Source of the DNA: Pardosa pseudoannulata
Lineage: Eukaryota; Arthropoda; Arachnida; Araneae; Lycosidae
NCBI GenBank assembly: GCA_032207245.1
Contig: CM063503.1
Coordinates: forward strand, 59,072,817 to 59,136,816
Reading direction: 5' to 3'
Length of the DNA stretch: 64,000 bases
Part shown: in pieces, positions 45,165 to 58,849 of the stretch
How positions within the stretch are numbered: position 1 is the first letter of the stretch
Layout of the letters: every line of letters begins with the position of its first letter
The notes under the pieces: generated by a model
Told to the model about the DNA's origin: nothing
Database searches by the model: none
The model's input: only the letters and a program-made list of their open reading frames with translations
Position numbers and translations under genes: made by a program

Positions 45165-45202
<38 letters not shown>
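42851..45202. other. Extreme A/T homopolymer region, probably poor consensus
   Basis: Over 2 kb almost without G or C in places, dominated by T and A runs, ending in poly-A blocks at 44980-45070, 45110-45138 and 45166-45202. Its texture continues that of R1 copy b. No gene can be called. All ORFs here are homopolymer translations. Confidence 0.7.
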
Positions 45203-45204
<2 letters not shown>

Positions 45205-46187
45205 CAACTTTCAGCCCTTTTACTAACAGCTGTTCCTGAAAAATTTATAAGAAATTCAATTATTACAATATAAAAAATATATATTGTACATCATAAATTA
45301 ATCTCTTTTTCCATTTATTTTACAATTTGTACATCCAATATAAAAATATTCTCTCAATTTCAAGAGCATAGTGTACCTTTAGACTAAAAATCTTTAAAAC
45401 ATTCTTTTTTTGTTTCATCTTAAAACTAACATTTCTACTCATTTTAAAAATGTTTATATATTGTTCTAGCTTTAAAAATATTGTTTGGTTTTTTTTCAAA
45501 TTACCATGTTTTGAAAATAAATCCTGTTAAAATATAATCCTGGGCATGATTTTTCATAACACTCATAAAATAAACAGTAGTTAAAATTGTCAACAAGAGG
45601 GGCACGTTATTAATCAGTGGCTGAGTGCAAGGAAGAATTTTTCTAAGACTAATTGTGATTAAACAATACAATTTTGTTTCCACTATGCATACATATATAC
45701 ATATATATTTGCATATTTGTGTGTATCAAATAACAATTCTTTGCAGGAATAGTTATGCATCTCTAACAGAATAGTAAAAAATGAATGTGGGAAGTTAGTG
45801 TAGCTTAATCTACAAGAAGTTATTGCAGGAGTGAAGAGTGTAGATTATAAAATTACTGAGAAATGTGTTCTAATGCTCTGTGAGCAGGCTACATGGACAA
45901 GAAGAACTTGTTTAAGGTCAGCTCTAATGCTCAATTGACAGGTTTGGGTCATTTTGGTTGTAAATGGAGGAATTGGAGTAGCAAAAAATTCAGGCCAGAA
46001 TTCAGAATCGAAATTTGTGATGTTCCAGAAGTCACCACTGCTGTATTAGATAAATATATTTTTTTCATTTTTTAATGCTTTTTTGACATCATTAAACGTA
46101 TTTCTTGAACCTGAATAAAATTTTCTTCTCCAGGAAGAAATTTTAATTGTGCATTAATAATTAAGTCTTTTGCTGATAACAAGCTCT
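45203..46187. other. AT-rich DNA, nothing recognised
   Basis: A 60-codon plus-strand ORF at 45893-46075 has ordinary amino-acid composition (GHFGCKWRNWSSKKF, IEICDVPEVTTAVL) but no Met context, splice evidence or family. Left as unassigned. Confidence 0.35.
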
Positions 46188-46287
46188 NNNNNNNNNNNNN
46201 NNNNNNNNNNNNNNNNNNNNNNNNNNNNNNNNNNNNNNNNNNNNNNNNNNNNNNNNNNNNNNNNNNNNNNNNNNNNNNNNNNNNNNN
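46188..46287. other. Assembly gap (100 N)
   Basis: Exactly 100 N, lying at the start of duplicate copy 2, so the copy boundary is hidden. Confidence 1.
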
Positions 46288-48002
46288 TAAATGTGAGAAG
46301 CCTTGATAATTGTGAACACTGTCTGAGAAATAACGAAGTCATCAAAAGTAGGATTATAGCTAAAGACAGATCAAAATGAAGGAACTTGAATGAAACAGAC
46401 TTACCTTGGAACCAGGGTAACAGTAATGTAAATATTAACCTAGAAATAAATAAAAATGATTATTTAAAAATATAAATCAAATCTCATATAAACTGTAAGA
46501 TACTTTTAAAGTAGAAATTACTCATATAAACTTTAAGATACTTTTAAAGTAGAAATTACAATTTTGGTTTAAACTTTCTTTTTATCATTTTTGGTTGTGT
46601 TAAACTTAGCATTATTGTCTACTAGAATAACTTCACTGCTAAAATAATCAAGTTATGATTCAGCCTAAATTTAGCAAATTTTTAAATATATTGTGTGGCT
46701 ATATGCATGATACAGTGAGATAAGGAATGTATGTTTGAAATTTTAAGCTTAAAAAAGTCTATTGAAAGAGTGGGAAAGTTTAAACATTTTTTTTCTTCTT
46801 CTTCACAGCATCAATTAAAGATTATTTACTGTAATTGGAGGTTGAAATAAGCTTAATATTTTCCTTATATGAAAAAAAACAATGGGATTAACAGCTTATA
46901 TTACTGGAGAATACAGTGTAAAACCACTTCACTATATTTACAGATTCTGTTTACAATCCTGATCACCTCCTTGCAAAATGGCCTTGCAACTTGATTTCAA
47001 CCTCAATTACTGTAGTTAATCTTTTAACCTATCCCTTAATAAAGTAGAAAAGAAAATTTGAGTTTAAATATGACGGTTAGTTTTTATCACAGATAACTGA
47101 AACATATTATGTTACACAACAACCGAAATATAAGAACAAATTTTATAAAATATAATTATAGGGAACAGTTCAGCAAATGAAATTTTAGATTTGTTACTCC
47201 TACAAAAATTACATAGTACATGAAATAAAACAGACTTAATATTGAAAATATTCCAGCATGAACACTGTATTAATTTTAATTATTTATAAAGTAGTCTTTT
47301 CACAGAACAAGTGATGAATATTTGTTTCTAGATAGTTATTCTTGGAAATTATATTTTACAGGCCAAATAGAATTTTTACAGAAACGAATATTTAGTGTTA
47401 AATATGAGTGTAAGATTTAATTGAAGATATAACCAGTGGCATGGATTAGAGAGGGATGGAAGGGGTTCAAAATCACCCTAGCTATGTAACAAATAGACTC
47501 ATGAAATGATCATTAATTTTTAATATTTAATATAATAATTATGACTCGGCTAACATATTTGTATTGTATTTTGACACTTGTGTTATGTTTTAAAATGCAA
47601 AGTTATAACAAGTGACAAATAATTCAGTATAGAAAGAAAATCTGATAAAAATGTTTGAGGTTTAAATGAAGTTTGCGTCAATATTCCATAAAATGAATTG
47701 CAGTTTTATGTATAAATCTATAATTCATTTTCTGGAATATCCATCCGGCTTTTGTTTCATTTTCCCACTTACATAAAACAAGTTGAAAACATAAATCAAA
47801 AATTTAGGAGTAAATACTATAGTATTAAAGGACAGTCAGCATTCAGCAATAAACTTTGAAAAAGTGCGCTCTCATTTTTTGTGAAAACGAAACTTATATC
47901 AAATCTCTAACAAATAATTCATTTATTACTAAAAAATATTAAAAAAAAAAAAAAGGTGAATTACTCATTAAAAACTAACTAACGATTATGAATAAATGCA
48001 GT

Positions 48003-48300
48003 GGTCTGTTCGGGCAACGGGATCGAGTCTCGAAACGGAAGTTTCGCTGCTTTCACAAATGGCAACTGGTGCTCGTAAAAGTAGGATTGTGAATTGTAAT
48101 GTCGGCCAAGTTTTCAAATAATATCCCTGGAGATGACAGGCCAATCCTGGATGTTTTCTGCTTGGTCCTTGCGTTTTTATTACGAGTAGTCAGCGGGGCG
48201 TAATGTTACTCGCGTCCGTAACTTACGTTACACGTGCCCCTCGAGTGGTGTTAAATGAGTAACAACTTCGCAGATAATGAAAGACTGTTTAACTACCAAA
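48003..48300 (+). mobile_element. SINE family B copy in duplicate copy 2
   Basis: Shows GGGATCGAGTCTCG (B-box remnant), TGTCGGCCAAGTTTTCAAAT, CTGGATGTTTTCTGCTTGG, GCGGGGCGTAATGTTACTCG and CACGTGCCCCTCG, in the order of the family B element at 30280-30571. The head is decayed. Confidence 0.7.
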
Positions 48301-48726
48301 TTTCTTTGCGTTAAAAAAATTGAAAAAAGGAAAAAGGGCTAGAATTTGTAATTTTACAGATTTGTAATAAGATTTTAAATGTAAGTTATATTTAATTATG
48401 GATCTGCTAAATACAGGTAAATGTCCGGCATTTGTTAAAAAAAATCTATAATTATGATTTATATAGTTTTTTCATTCGTGCTATGCCTGTAGATAATATT
48501 ATAACCAATTGAAAAAAAAAAAATTAATTTAGAATACTATTGATACACTGACAAACGAAGAAACAAAAGAATGCAATTTATAGCTGCATTTTGTTACTTT
48601 TTTATGGAATATTCATTTTAAAAAATATATTAAATATGTGATGATTAAAATTATATTTTTACTTTATTTATCCTTTGAATATTATGAGGAGCATTCGAGT
48701 AAACCTAAAAGTAAGCTGACCCTGGG

Positions 48727-48920
<194 letters not shown>

Positions 48921-49244
48921 CTTACGCATGATGATCTGCTTTTATTCTTCTCGACAACATTAACTATGTTTATATTGCTGTTAAAAACTGGAAACGATTC
49001 ACGTAAAGACATATAAATAAATCTCGCTGATGAAATGCTGTAATAAAAAAATTCCTCCTTTTCTTCCTCAATATTTGTTATAAATTCACATTTTTATGAT
49101 TTTCTAAAAACGCAACTAAAAAAATTACGACTCATAAGGAAATATTTATATAGCTAAAAAATATCAACGGATATTAAGAATGCCTGCTACAGCCAGACAG
49201 AATTATTTTAGCTCCACTCACTCAACACCGTATCCAAACTCTGA

Positions 49245-49395
49245 AATCCGAACATTGACTGAATGGGTAGGGCATTGATCTTTCGTTTGTGGGCTCGAGT
49301 CTAGCTGTTGGCATGGATGTTTTTAGACGTTCAGAATCAGCTATAAAGAGTATGCCCAAGTCTGTTTATCTTTCGTGTAATAAAACATAGCCACC
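49245..49395 (+). mobile_element. SINE family A copy in duplicate copy 2
   Basis: GACTGAATGGGTAGGGCATT (A-box), GGGCTCGAGTCTAGC (B-box), GACGTTCAGAATCAGC and TTTCGTGTAATAAAACATAG. It shares its left flank ACACCGTATCCAAA with the copy at 25905. Confidence 0.78.
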
Positions 49396-50781
49396 TAAAC
49401 TAAAATCTTAAAATATTTGTCATTTCTTTTATACAACTAGCTATGATTTTCCCCGAGTTTACTTTGGTTCTGGAAAAATTAAGAATTTTTCCTAAAATAA
49501 ACGTATGCCCTTGTTTAAAAGAGTTCAAAGTTTTTCTCGCTTAGTGGACACAGACTAACACAAATCGAGATGATATTTGAAATTCAATGGTAATTGAAAA
49601 TTATATTTTACGTACTATAAACACCAAGTAAAATAAAAATACAAAACCAAAGGTAAAAGCAGGTTCATTTTAATATTATAATACACTTAAATTAAAAATT
49701 TGAAATTAATATGTGTAAGTTTATTTACATTGCGTGAAAATAAAACATAAAAATAATAAACTGACCGTTTTGAGAAAAACGCATTTAAAGTTAAAAACCG
49801 AAATATTTCTAGTAATTATACTCATAAAATAAAAATAAGTAGTTCTACGTGTTCTAATGTTAACCTTTTAAATTTCTAGCTCAAATGCAAACTTAAAGTT
49901 CCCTTTGTGAAATATTTTGTATGGTTTAATTAAATGGCAGAAAATCAACAAAAACTGGGTACAATTAATACTACGAAGTATAAGAACAAAAATTCTGCAA
50001 AATTCCACACATCATTATTCTACTGATTATAATTGAAAGAAAGTTCTAACTAGAATATACCTTATTCTGTAGCCTGAATTAGGCCTATTAGTCTGATCTG
50101 CGTCGGAAACAACGTACGTTTACTTTAAGTGTCGTTCAACAGAAAATACCGATATCAACTCACCCCAATAAAGAAAATATTAATAAAGTCCCAAACATAT
50201 TCAAAATATTATTTTTAACATCATTAGAGTTCAAAATACTCTTGGATTAATTCTTTTTGTGTAAACAATTTACCCCTACTTACTGCAAATTGATAGCACA
50301 ATAAATATGCGTTTTTGTGTTCCGAAATTAAAACTCTAACTAATATTTTACGATATAATAATAAACTATAAATTTTAAGATTTATAAAACTTTTATAGTT
50401 AATAAGTGTTTTTGATTACTTCCTTTAAGTTCCTATATTAAGAGCAAGTCATAAGTATGTAGGGTTTGACTGATTAATGAACATTTGAGAACATGCAATT
50501 TTGAAATTATAGTTCTTTTCAAAGATATTTTTAATAAATCAATCAACGCAGCACTTAGAGCAATTTAAGAAAGTTTTTTTTATATAAAACTGAAGAATAT
50601 AAGAAACAAAATTTGATAGATTAAACTTTCGTTTTCTCATTGAAATTTTATTCTGAAATATACTGTGTGGCGAAGTTTTTTACGCTTTGTTTAAAGTATA
50701 ATAATTATTAACATGGTTGAAGTATTTAAATTATGACAAAGCAAAATCATAGGTAAATTTAAGGGAACTGAAGTTTACTCA

Positions 50782-50873
50782 CCACTCGTTGGGTACCTCC
50801 AAAATTCTTCCTTCGGAAAAGCGATCTTCTGAAGATGTATATTCAGAACAATTGGAGTTTGCGGAACTTTATA
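50782..50873 (-). promoter_or_regulatory. Candidate TATA promoter and first exon with donor, copy 2
   Basis: TATAAAG at 50873-50867 (minus) and donor GAGTG|GTGAGTAAAC with GT at 50782, matching the arrangement at 27705-27773. The initiator TCAGT of copy 1 is TGAAT here, and the exon is longer. Conservation of TATA, GCAAACT(C/T)CA-like sequence and donor suggests constraint or simply recent common origin. Confidence 0.35.
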
Positions 50874-51449
50874 GACCTTTACACGCAGTTACAGTTAAAA
50901 GTATGACATTGAAGTTTCAAGTAATACACTCCATTTTCTGTTTCTGTTTTTCTTTTTCTAACATATTAAATATCGTTTCTCTAAACTTTAATCGATATCA
51001 AAGTATATTTTAATTTTCTTATTCTTTTTCAATTTTCATAGCATAAATGTTTGAACGTCGTTAACGTAACCTCTTTTTAATATTTGCATGTATAGAAAAG
51101 GCGAAACCCTTTAGAAAATAGAAATTTCGTATGTTTACCAAGTTTTAATATATACAGCATTGCGAATTTTGCAAAATATAATATTTATTCAGTACTATAT
51201 TTAGAATATATTCCAATTATTAATGCCTAAAACTACTTTCCATCAACACTAGTATAATTAAAAGGAAATAAATATATATATATATATAAACATATAATTC
51301 AGATTATGAAAATAATTTGGTAACAGCAAATATTGTTTAAGAACTTCTTTGTTGTTCCTATGGAAAATTATTTTTTTCTTTAGTGTAGGTATTAACTTTT
51401 CTGTTGCTGGTACTGTTTTGTGACTTCTATGAATTTCGCCAATCAATAA

Positions 51450-51481
<32 letters not shown>

Positions 51482-51485
<4 letters not shown>

Positions 51486-51855
51486 AATGAGACTGACTTC
51501 TCGATGGGTGGTTGCAGTCATGGCCATAAAAATGATACCGTTTCAGCGAAAGACCTTTATTAAGATAACGTTGAAGGACGGGCTCCCACTTCATCATAGG
51601 GACAGAACAAAATGAAGGGTCAGCTAGAATGAAGTTCTATATACAAGACCCGTAACACCTGGGTCAATATCTGTGGGAAAATATCTCTAGAAAAATCTGT
51701 CTCCAACAACGTGTATCTCCTTTTTATTTGGAAATTTCCTAAATTGTCCGCTAGGGCCATGTAGGATTGTAATTGGTCAGGTCCCTTCTCCGAGGGCTTA
51801 AACTGTAGCCCTAGTAGTCAATTTAGTTTAGGGGATAAAAAGAGGAATTCAAAAT
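51482..51855. other. GC-richer unclassified segment, possible solo LTR
   Basis: Starts TGTGTAATGAGACTGAC after a (TA)n run. After removal of the SINE insertion it continues at 57639 to TTCGTTATACACA, giving TGTGTA.../...TACACA ends. The minus strand has AATAAAGG near 51558. Flanking microsatellites prevent a clean boundary or target duplication. Low certainty. Confidence 0.3.
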
Positions 51856-51876
51856 TACGCGGGAATGTTTGGTTTT
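51856..51876 (-). mobile_element. SINE family A, tail fragment and left target duplicate
   Basis: TACGCGGGAATGTTT (51856-51870) is a 15-bp target duplicate, repeated exactly at 57624-57638. GGTTTT is the start (plus sense) of a minus-oriented SINE A whose body resumes at 57466. Confidence 0.75.
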
Positions 51877-52439
51877 GGGCCGGATCCTGACTGAAACGTT
51901 GCGTCCACAACTAGGTCACGTGGGGTCTTGTGGCCGCAACTTTCTGAAATTTGGATCCTGACTGGAACATTTTCAGGAGTCCGCTCCACAAAGTTGTGGA
52001 AGTTGCTCTAAATTTTGCGGGACCTCGGGGAGCTCCCACAAGCATCCACAAGTACTTGAAAACGTAAATAAAGATGGCGGAACTTATTGTGGCGCGTAGA
52101 ATTCTCAGATGATATTTGGAAAAAATCAGTTACCGATTGAGAAACCAGCAAAATCCATTGGATTTTTCTGAAATGGAATTTATCCGATGTTTTAGGATGA
52201 TCAAAATTGCTGTGACGAGGTGATAAACTTCGGCAGTTAAAATAAAAATGAATTTTTCATAATCAAAATAAAAGGATTACTAGGAATTATTCGCTTTTAG
52301 TCGAAATAATACGGTACAAGTAATGTTTATATTGGTTAAAAATTAACTTATTTTGTTAAAGGATATAAGTTTAAAGTAATATAAAAACATATCTTTAGTA
52401 ATTTATTATATAAATTAATTAAATAAATGACTTACATAT

Positions 52440-52680
52440 ACATACTTCTTCATATATACAAATATGTGTGTGTGTTTGTTGTTTAAATTGTTTGTTTTTT
52501 CTTTTAAACAAAACTTTCAGTGTAAAAACTTAAATAAAAATAACTATTAGATATACATACTTCTTCATATACATATATCTTTTTCTACACACATATAATA
52601 TAGTGTGTGTGGTACAAAATAAGTGTGTGTTGATTGTATTGTTTGTTTTTATCTTTTAAATAAAACTTTCAGTTAAAAAG
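52440..52680. repeat. Short tandem duplication inside the TIR element
   Basis: CATACTTCTTCATATA occurs at 52441 and 52555, and TTGTTTGTTTTT(A/T)(T/C)CTTTTAAA(C/T)(A/A)AAACTTTCAGT-like sequence twice, period about 115-170 bp. Confidence 0.6.
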
Positions 52681-53471
52681 CTAAAATGATGCAAAAGACT
52701 TTAATATGTAACCATTAAATAACAAAGTATAAGATATAAATAAACCAGTAGTGACTGAAATTTCTATCTTGTTGTGAAAAAAATATATATCTGTAGGGTA
52801 TCATATATTTACAATACAACAATAAATTCAGTTTTAAATGTTTGCTTTTTAGAATAGAATTTGTGGAAGAATGCTTGTCCTCGAATATGTGAAAATTTTT
52901 CCCTCAAGCTCATATCACGTTAAACAATATTTTGTTTACAAATTTAAACACTCCCTTTTAAACAGTTGAATACATTTTAATTTTTTGTAAACAACATACA
53001 ATTAGTTTCATCTATGAAATAATTTTTAAACTATCTAATCAGTTTTAGCTATAATGAATCAAATGTAGCATTAAATTTATTATTTTATAATTCATTGTAT
53101 GGTTTATTGTTACTTTCATTTTTCTTGCTATATTATATTTGTAAATTAAATTTAGTGAAAGATTAATATTTATATTTCTTTCACTTGAATCTTCAAATCA
53201 CATTTTACTTTCTTTCTACAATGTAATTAGTATAGTGAAAAGTGTATAACTGTAATTAGTATATTAAAAATTTTGGATTTTTTTTTTACTACTGGTAGTA
53301 ACTAATCATAAGTTGTACTACTAAATTAGCAGTAAATGACACCTTTTCATAAATGTGCCAGTGGTCAGTCAACAAATGTGTCTTAGAAACAACACAATAC
53401 ATTCCAAATAACAGATCCTTAACATTTATTTACACATTATGTATTATGTGTTGCGTGCACACACATATACA

Positions 53472-53476
<5 letters not shown>

Positions 53477-53517
<41 letters not shown>
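53477..53517. repeat. (TA)n microsatellite
   Basis: Part of the first array unit. Confidence 0.95.
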
Positions 53518-53522
<5 letters not shown>

Positions 53523-53789
53523 TGTGCATATGAATTTAATTTGCTAATGGAAGTTGAATATATGCTAGCTTTAATTGAGTCTTCAAAGCACATTTCTGTT
53601 TGTTTTTACATTATCATGTATTAAAAGATTTGAGTTCTTTATCTACTGGTAGTTACAAATCAAAAGTAATAAATGATGCATTTTTACTTTTGCGCAGATG
53701 TCAGATGTATCATATGAAACAGTAGAGGAAATGTCAAATGTCTAAGTCATATACTTATATATATGATATATGTGTGCATTAATATAGAT

Positions 53790-53909
<120 letters not shown>

Positions 53910-55658
53910 TGTGTGTGTGCATGTGAATTTAATTTCCTAATGAAAATGTAATAGATAGTTGCTTTGCTTGAATCTTCAAAGCACATTTCTGTTTATTTTT
54001 ACATACATTAAAAACTCTGATTTCTTTCACTACTGATAGTTACCAATGAGCTGTAGAAAATGATGTATTTTTATAAACAAGTCAATGGTCAGTCATCATA
54101 TGTATCATATGAAACAGCACACTAAGTGTCACACATGCTTAAATAAGATATTTATACACATATAAGTGTGTGCTTATATATATATGCAGTTGAATTAATT
54201 TTAGTTTTCTAATGAAAGTTTAAAAAACATTTGTTTTATTTGAAGTATAATAACATTTTACTTTATTTTTACAATATCATATATTAATAGCTTTGAACTG
54301 CTAATTACCAATAATCAGTAGTAAATAAGTAATAATAAATCTGTCTAGTATACCAATATTTAGTTTTGGTCTACTTTGAGCAGCAAACTTTCAACTATCA
54401 TATTACAATTTTTGTTTCATTTAACTTACAATAAAAATTCTTACAAGTTACTGAAAAAAATATGTAACTACATATTTTCTGTTGGAGGGGGGGGGTGAAA
54501 AAATTTGTGAAAGAATATGGCAATATTCTATGTTCAATATGATATCCATCAGGAACTAAGCTGCTTTTTATTTCTTTAAAATACACAGTTTAGATGAGTT
54601 ATTCTTTAATGTATACACATAACTGGCCCTCTCTTTTCTTATTAAATTTTATTTACTTAGCTTATTTTACAATTATATTTTCAAAGAAAAAAATTTAGTT
54701 TACAAAATCTATTTCATTTTAATAAGTTTGGGTAAAATTTAAAACAAAGATAATAAAAAACTTAAAAACAAAGCAAATTTTAAAATATTGCATTAGTAGT
54801 TTTTTCTTCCTAAAATTGCTAAAACAGTTTAATTGACTATATATTAAAATATGAATTTTGATTGAGCTATTAATTATAAAATCAATGTTAGACAGTTCCA
54901 TGCTCAGCTTAGATATATTAACATATTTCCTTTAATAACATTTCTATAGCATTATATATAACATTTTTATAAGAGAATTTCCCATAATTACAATATTAGT
55001 TTCTTTAGATTTCCCCTTTTCTCTCACAGAAAACACCCTATTTATAATATCGCTGGGAATAAATAGGATAGTTATACAGTAAATATCAGTTATAATTATT
55101 AACTCTAAATCTAAATTAGAGTACAAACTTATTTTCAGATTCTAAAAGAATCTTGATGTGGAATAGGGGTTTTCATTCATAACTTAAATTCTAAACAACT
55201 CTTTAAAAAAGAAACTTGTAAGCAATTTCTTTTAAATAATTGATAACATAATCATCAGTGCTGGATAACCCGTTAGGTAAATAAAGCAATTGCCAATGAG
55301 CTCCATACTTTTTAGGGGTCCTACAACATTAGATTAAATTATGTGTATGTGTGTATATATATTTATAATTCTTTGTTTGTATAAATATATGTATACAAAA
55401 TTATATTTCTTCACACACAAAAAGAAAAAAAATATTATTTGAAAAAATTTTAGTTATAACACAGAAATGTTTAATTTCAGCATTAACAAATTTTACTGAA
55501 TGCAGGAATTTTTGCTACTGGTAATTACCAATCATCAGTAGTAAATAAGTAATAATAAATGCATTTTCACAAATGAGCCAGTGGTCAGCCATCAGATGTA
55601 TCATAAAAAACAACACTGTAAGTGCCAAATACCTAAATCAGATGTTTATACATATATG

Positions 55659-55771
<113 letters not shown>

Positions 55772-55869
55772 GTGTATATTTGTTTACACACAAACTAATA
55801 TTTAGTTTTCTATTGAAAGTCTAATAGATATTTGTTTTACATGAATCTTCGAAGCACATTTTACTCTTT

Positions 55870-57240
55870 TTAAATCATCATATAATAATTAAAGTTTGAA
55901 TCCCTTTGCCACTTGTTTTATTTATAATTTTTTTTGGTGGGGAGGGAGGGGGTAAAGTTTATGTACATAAATATATATATATATATTCTTTAACTTCTTT
56001 AGGTTAAAAAAAATTACCAATTTCTGTATTACATGTTTGTATGGTATCAAGAATATGTTAGGTTCTTACAACATGATCACATTTTTGCATAAAATCAAAA
56101 GTAAATGAAGCTTTGAGGTTTCCAGATGTAATTTTTGCTATTGATTGCATACTTTTCTATAGTTTCTGCTCTATCATCAGATAATTCTCCAAAATCTTAT
56201 ATGAAATGAAAAGGATTCACCAGACTGAATGTGCAATAGATAATATACTTCATATCTTTACTGTGATTTTTAACCTATTTTTAAAATTATTTTTACTTAA
56301 TAACTGGTTTTTGAAACAATTAATAAATTTACATTATGTAGGTTTTATGGTTAGCTTTGTTAAGTAAATAATATTATAAACTTTAAATACACATTTTATC
56401 ATAAATTGTTGATTCTGACTTTAGCAACAAATACAAAATTACTAGGAAATGTACATGATATATTTATTTGAAAAGACAGTGCAGCAAATCTCCAAAATAA
56501 GAAATGATCAAAATAAGAATCCTCAATAATTTAATAAGTAAACTCCCAAAATATACAATTATAAATTTCTGAAATATATCAATTAGTCTTGTAACATAAT
56601 GTGAAGTACATATGAAATTTGTCTATAAATAAAAATTGTAAACTTTGTATGACTTTTCACACTAAACTTGTATTTACTATACTATCAATATTTTGTCTTA
56701 AAGTATTTAAAATTAAAATTAAGTAAAATGCCAATATTTATCGCATTGTATTTGATATAAATTTAATTTATTTACTCAGATTATTCTTTCCATTTAACTG
56801 GAAAAAAAAAGATTTAGTATAAATAATTGCAATAATAAGTAATGTGGAGATTTAAATATTTATTTGAAGTATTTAAATAATCAAGAATTCAAATTCTAAA
56901 TGAAAAGTATTCAAAATTCTAAATTGCAAGTGATAGTGGATATGGCTGGTTACTCTATTACTTAACCCCATACCTAGCCAATGCCTTTTTTTACTTTATT
57001 TCAAGTCAGTCCACTTGTATTTTATTCCTTTTCAATCCCATGCAGCAAGCATTTACATAATTTGCAAGATTGCCCCACTCTTTTTCTGCAGATGGGCAGT
57101 TTTTATTCAACTCACCAGATAATATGTGCAAAGTTTTTTCAATGTAATAATCATTTCAATCTCTCTTTTTTTTTAATGGATATTGCTGTTCAAATAAGTA
57201 GCTGTTTCAGCAATGCAAGGCTTCAAAGCTAATATTTTTC
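55870..57240. other. AT-rich interior of the TIR element, nothing recognised
   Basis: The 83-codon ORF at 56981-57232 has no recognisable domain. A GC-richer patch starts at about 57240 where the terminal region begins. Confidence 0.45.
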
Positions 57241-57465
57241 ATTCACGTGGATCTGTTTATTTTCATCTATCTGTACTCTGATTGGTTTAACGCAAACGAT
57301 TATCGATATTAAAAATCCCGCCCTTCACAACTCCTAGTTGTGGACCGGTTGTGTGTGGACGCTACAAGCGTTCCAGTCAGGATCCAAATTGAGTATCCAC
57401 ACGCAAGTTTCGGAAGTTGTGGACGCAACTTTGTGGACACAAGTGTTGCAGTCAGGATCCGGCCC

Positions 57466-57638
57466 TTGGTTTGGTTTGGAGTGCTACGGTCTACTTTTTG
57501 CAACACGAGGGCTAATGAGACCGGGACCTACAGCTTAAAGCCGATTCCGAACGGCTACTGTGGGATTCGAACCCACGAACTCCGGTACCGAAGGCCAGTA
57601 CCCTAACCAATCGGCCATCATTCTACGCGGGAATGTTT
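57466..57638 (-). mobile_element. SINE family A, main part, with right target duplicate
   Basis: Minus strand from 57623: GATGGCCGATTGGTTAGGG (A-box), GTGGGTTCGAATCCCACAG (B-box), AGCCGTTCGGAATCGGC, GTTGCAAAAAGTAGACC and GCACTCCAAACCAAACC. It lacks the short CATGGATGTTCG segment seen at 61351. Right target duplicate TACGCGGGAATGTTT at 57624-57638. Confidence 0.88.
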
Positions 57639-57683
57639 AACACTTGATATAAGTTTTGAAAACCCCTGAGAATTTTTCGTTAT

Positions 57684-57716
57684 ACACACGCACACACACA
57701 CACACACATATATATG

Positions 57717-57760
<44 letters not shown>

Positions 57761-57785
57761 CACACATATACATACATATATATAT

Positions 57786-57837
<52 letters not shown>

Positions 57838-57840
57838 ATC
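57684..57840. repeat. Compound (CA)n/(TA)n microsatellite
   Basis: Interrupted CA and TA runs; the ORFs across it on both strands are artefacts. Confidence 0.95.
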
Positions 57841-58804
57841 AGTGGCTTGTGGTAGGTTTTCATGCAGGGTGTGCAGAGAACATGAATTTTACAATAAATC
57901 TTTAATTATTGAGACATCTCTATTCTGAAACGTGTTATTTATTATTAATATAAATTTAAAGATTACAATAAATAAAATATTTACCTACGAGTAGTCGAGC
58001 TATAACTATAAAAACATGTAAACATGAGAATTCTACTAACACTGAAGCGAAAATCATGTCTTTTGTTGTATGGTATATCGGAGTCGAAAAAGCAACGCTT
58101 CGGGCTTCTACGAAAAATTTATATGTTCAGCGAACGTAGCACCACATGGCGCTCGCCACTGCGGTGTCTCATACGGATGTTCATTGGTGCCGACAAGCCG
58201 AATGTCTATTCCATGTGCAGATGATTTCACTGCCCGTTGGCAGAATAGAGCGAACTGTTTCTTGTTCGGTCAGTGGATTAAACTATATATATTAATTGTT
58301 TTTAACATTTGAAAATCGTATATTCTGCGAAAAACATCTTGACAATTTTTAAAAACAAAACCAGGGATATGGTGTTATATAATATAACTTATATACTGTC
58401 TGTAAGACACAATGAATGGTAAAATTTGGACAGTTCTATTAAAATTTTTTTCTTTAAAACAAAACATTATTGTTTTTCAGCTAATTATTTCAATAAATAC
58501 AATACATAACCGAAATTAATTTACCACACTAAAACATTTCACTTTATATTGATGAAATACTTCTTTTATATTTCATTGAAAACAAAACCTTACAATATAT
58601 AAATTTAAACATTAACCGTCCGCAAAATCGTGTGGCCAGTTAATTAGTTAAAAAACAATAAAAGAGGTATATAATAATATGGTATATAATATTTATTATA
58701 TACCATATAACGATAGGTAGACATAGGTGCAGAAATTATTGTCCCTCAAAATTTTACCAGGGTATGCAGTGCACACCCTGCACATATGGACTGTACACTA
58801 CTGA
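57840..58804. mobile_element. Possible hAT-like non-autonomous element
   Basis: The left end CAGTGGCTTGTGG...GCAGGGTGTGCAG and the right end, read inverted, CAGTAGTGTACAG...GCAGGGTGTGCAC share the CAGT(G/A)G start and an exact GCAGGGTGTGCA block at similar depth. CAGTGG-type ends occur in hAT elements. Flanks are TA repeats on the left, so no target duplication could be verified. A GC-richer core (58070-58260) has no recognisable protein. Confidence 0.4.
58677..58708. repeat. Perfect palindrome
   Basis: Arms ATATGGTATATAAT and ATTATATACCATAT around ATTT; 14 of 14 pairs. Very AT-rich, so may be chance or a cruciform-prone site. Confidence 0.9.
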
Positions 58805-58808
58805 TTGT

Positions 58809-58811
<3 letters not shown>

Positions 58812-58846
<35 letters not shown>
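58812..58846. repeat. (TA)n microsatellite
   Basis: About 17 TA units between the hAT-like element and SINE C. Confidence 0.95.
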
Positions 58847-58847
<1 letters not shown>

Positions 58848-58849
58848 TT

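Noticed and set aside
45893..46075. 60-codon ORF next to the second assembly gap
   Set aside because: Composition looks protein-like, yet no splice sites or similarity could be seen, and the gap truncates the context.
57340..57606. Plus-strand ORFs across 57340-57606, and similar at 61357-61551 and 25876-26070
   Set aside because: They read through SINE family A and transposon termini; the NGYxxxxxxGIRTHELR-like phrase is just the SINE in translation.
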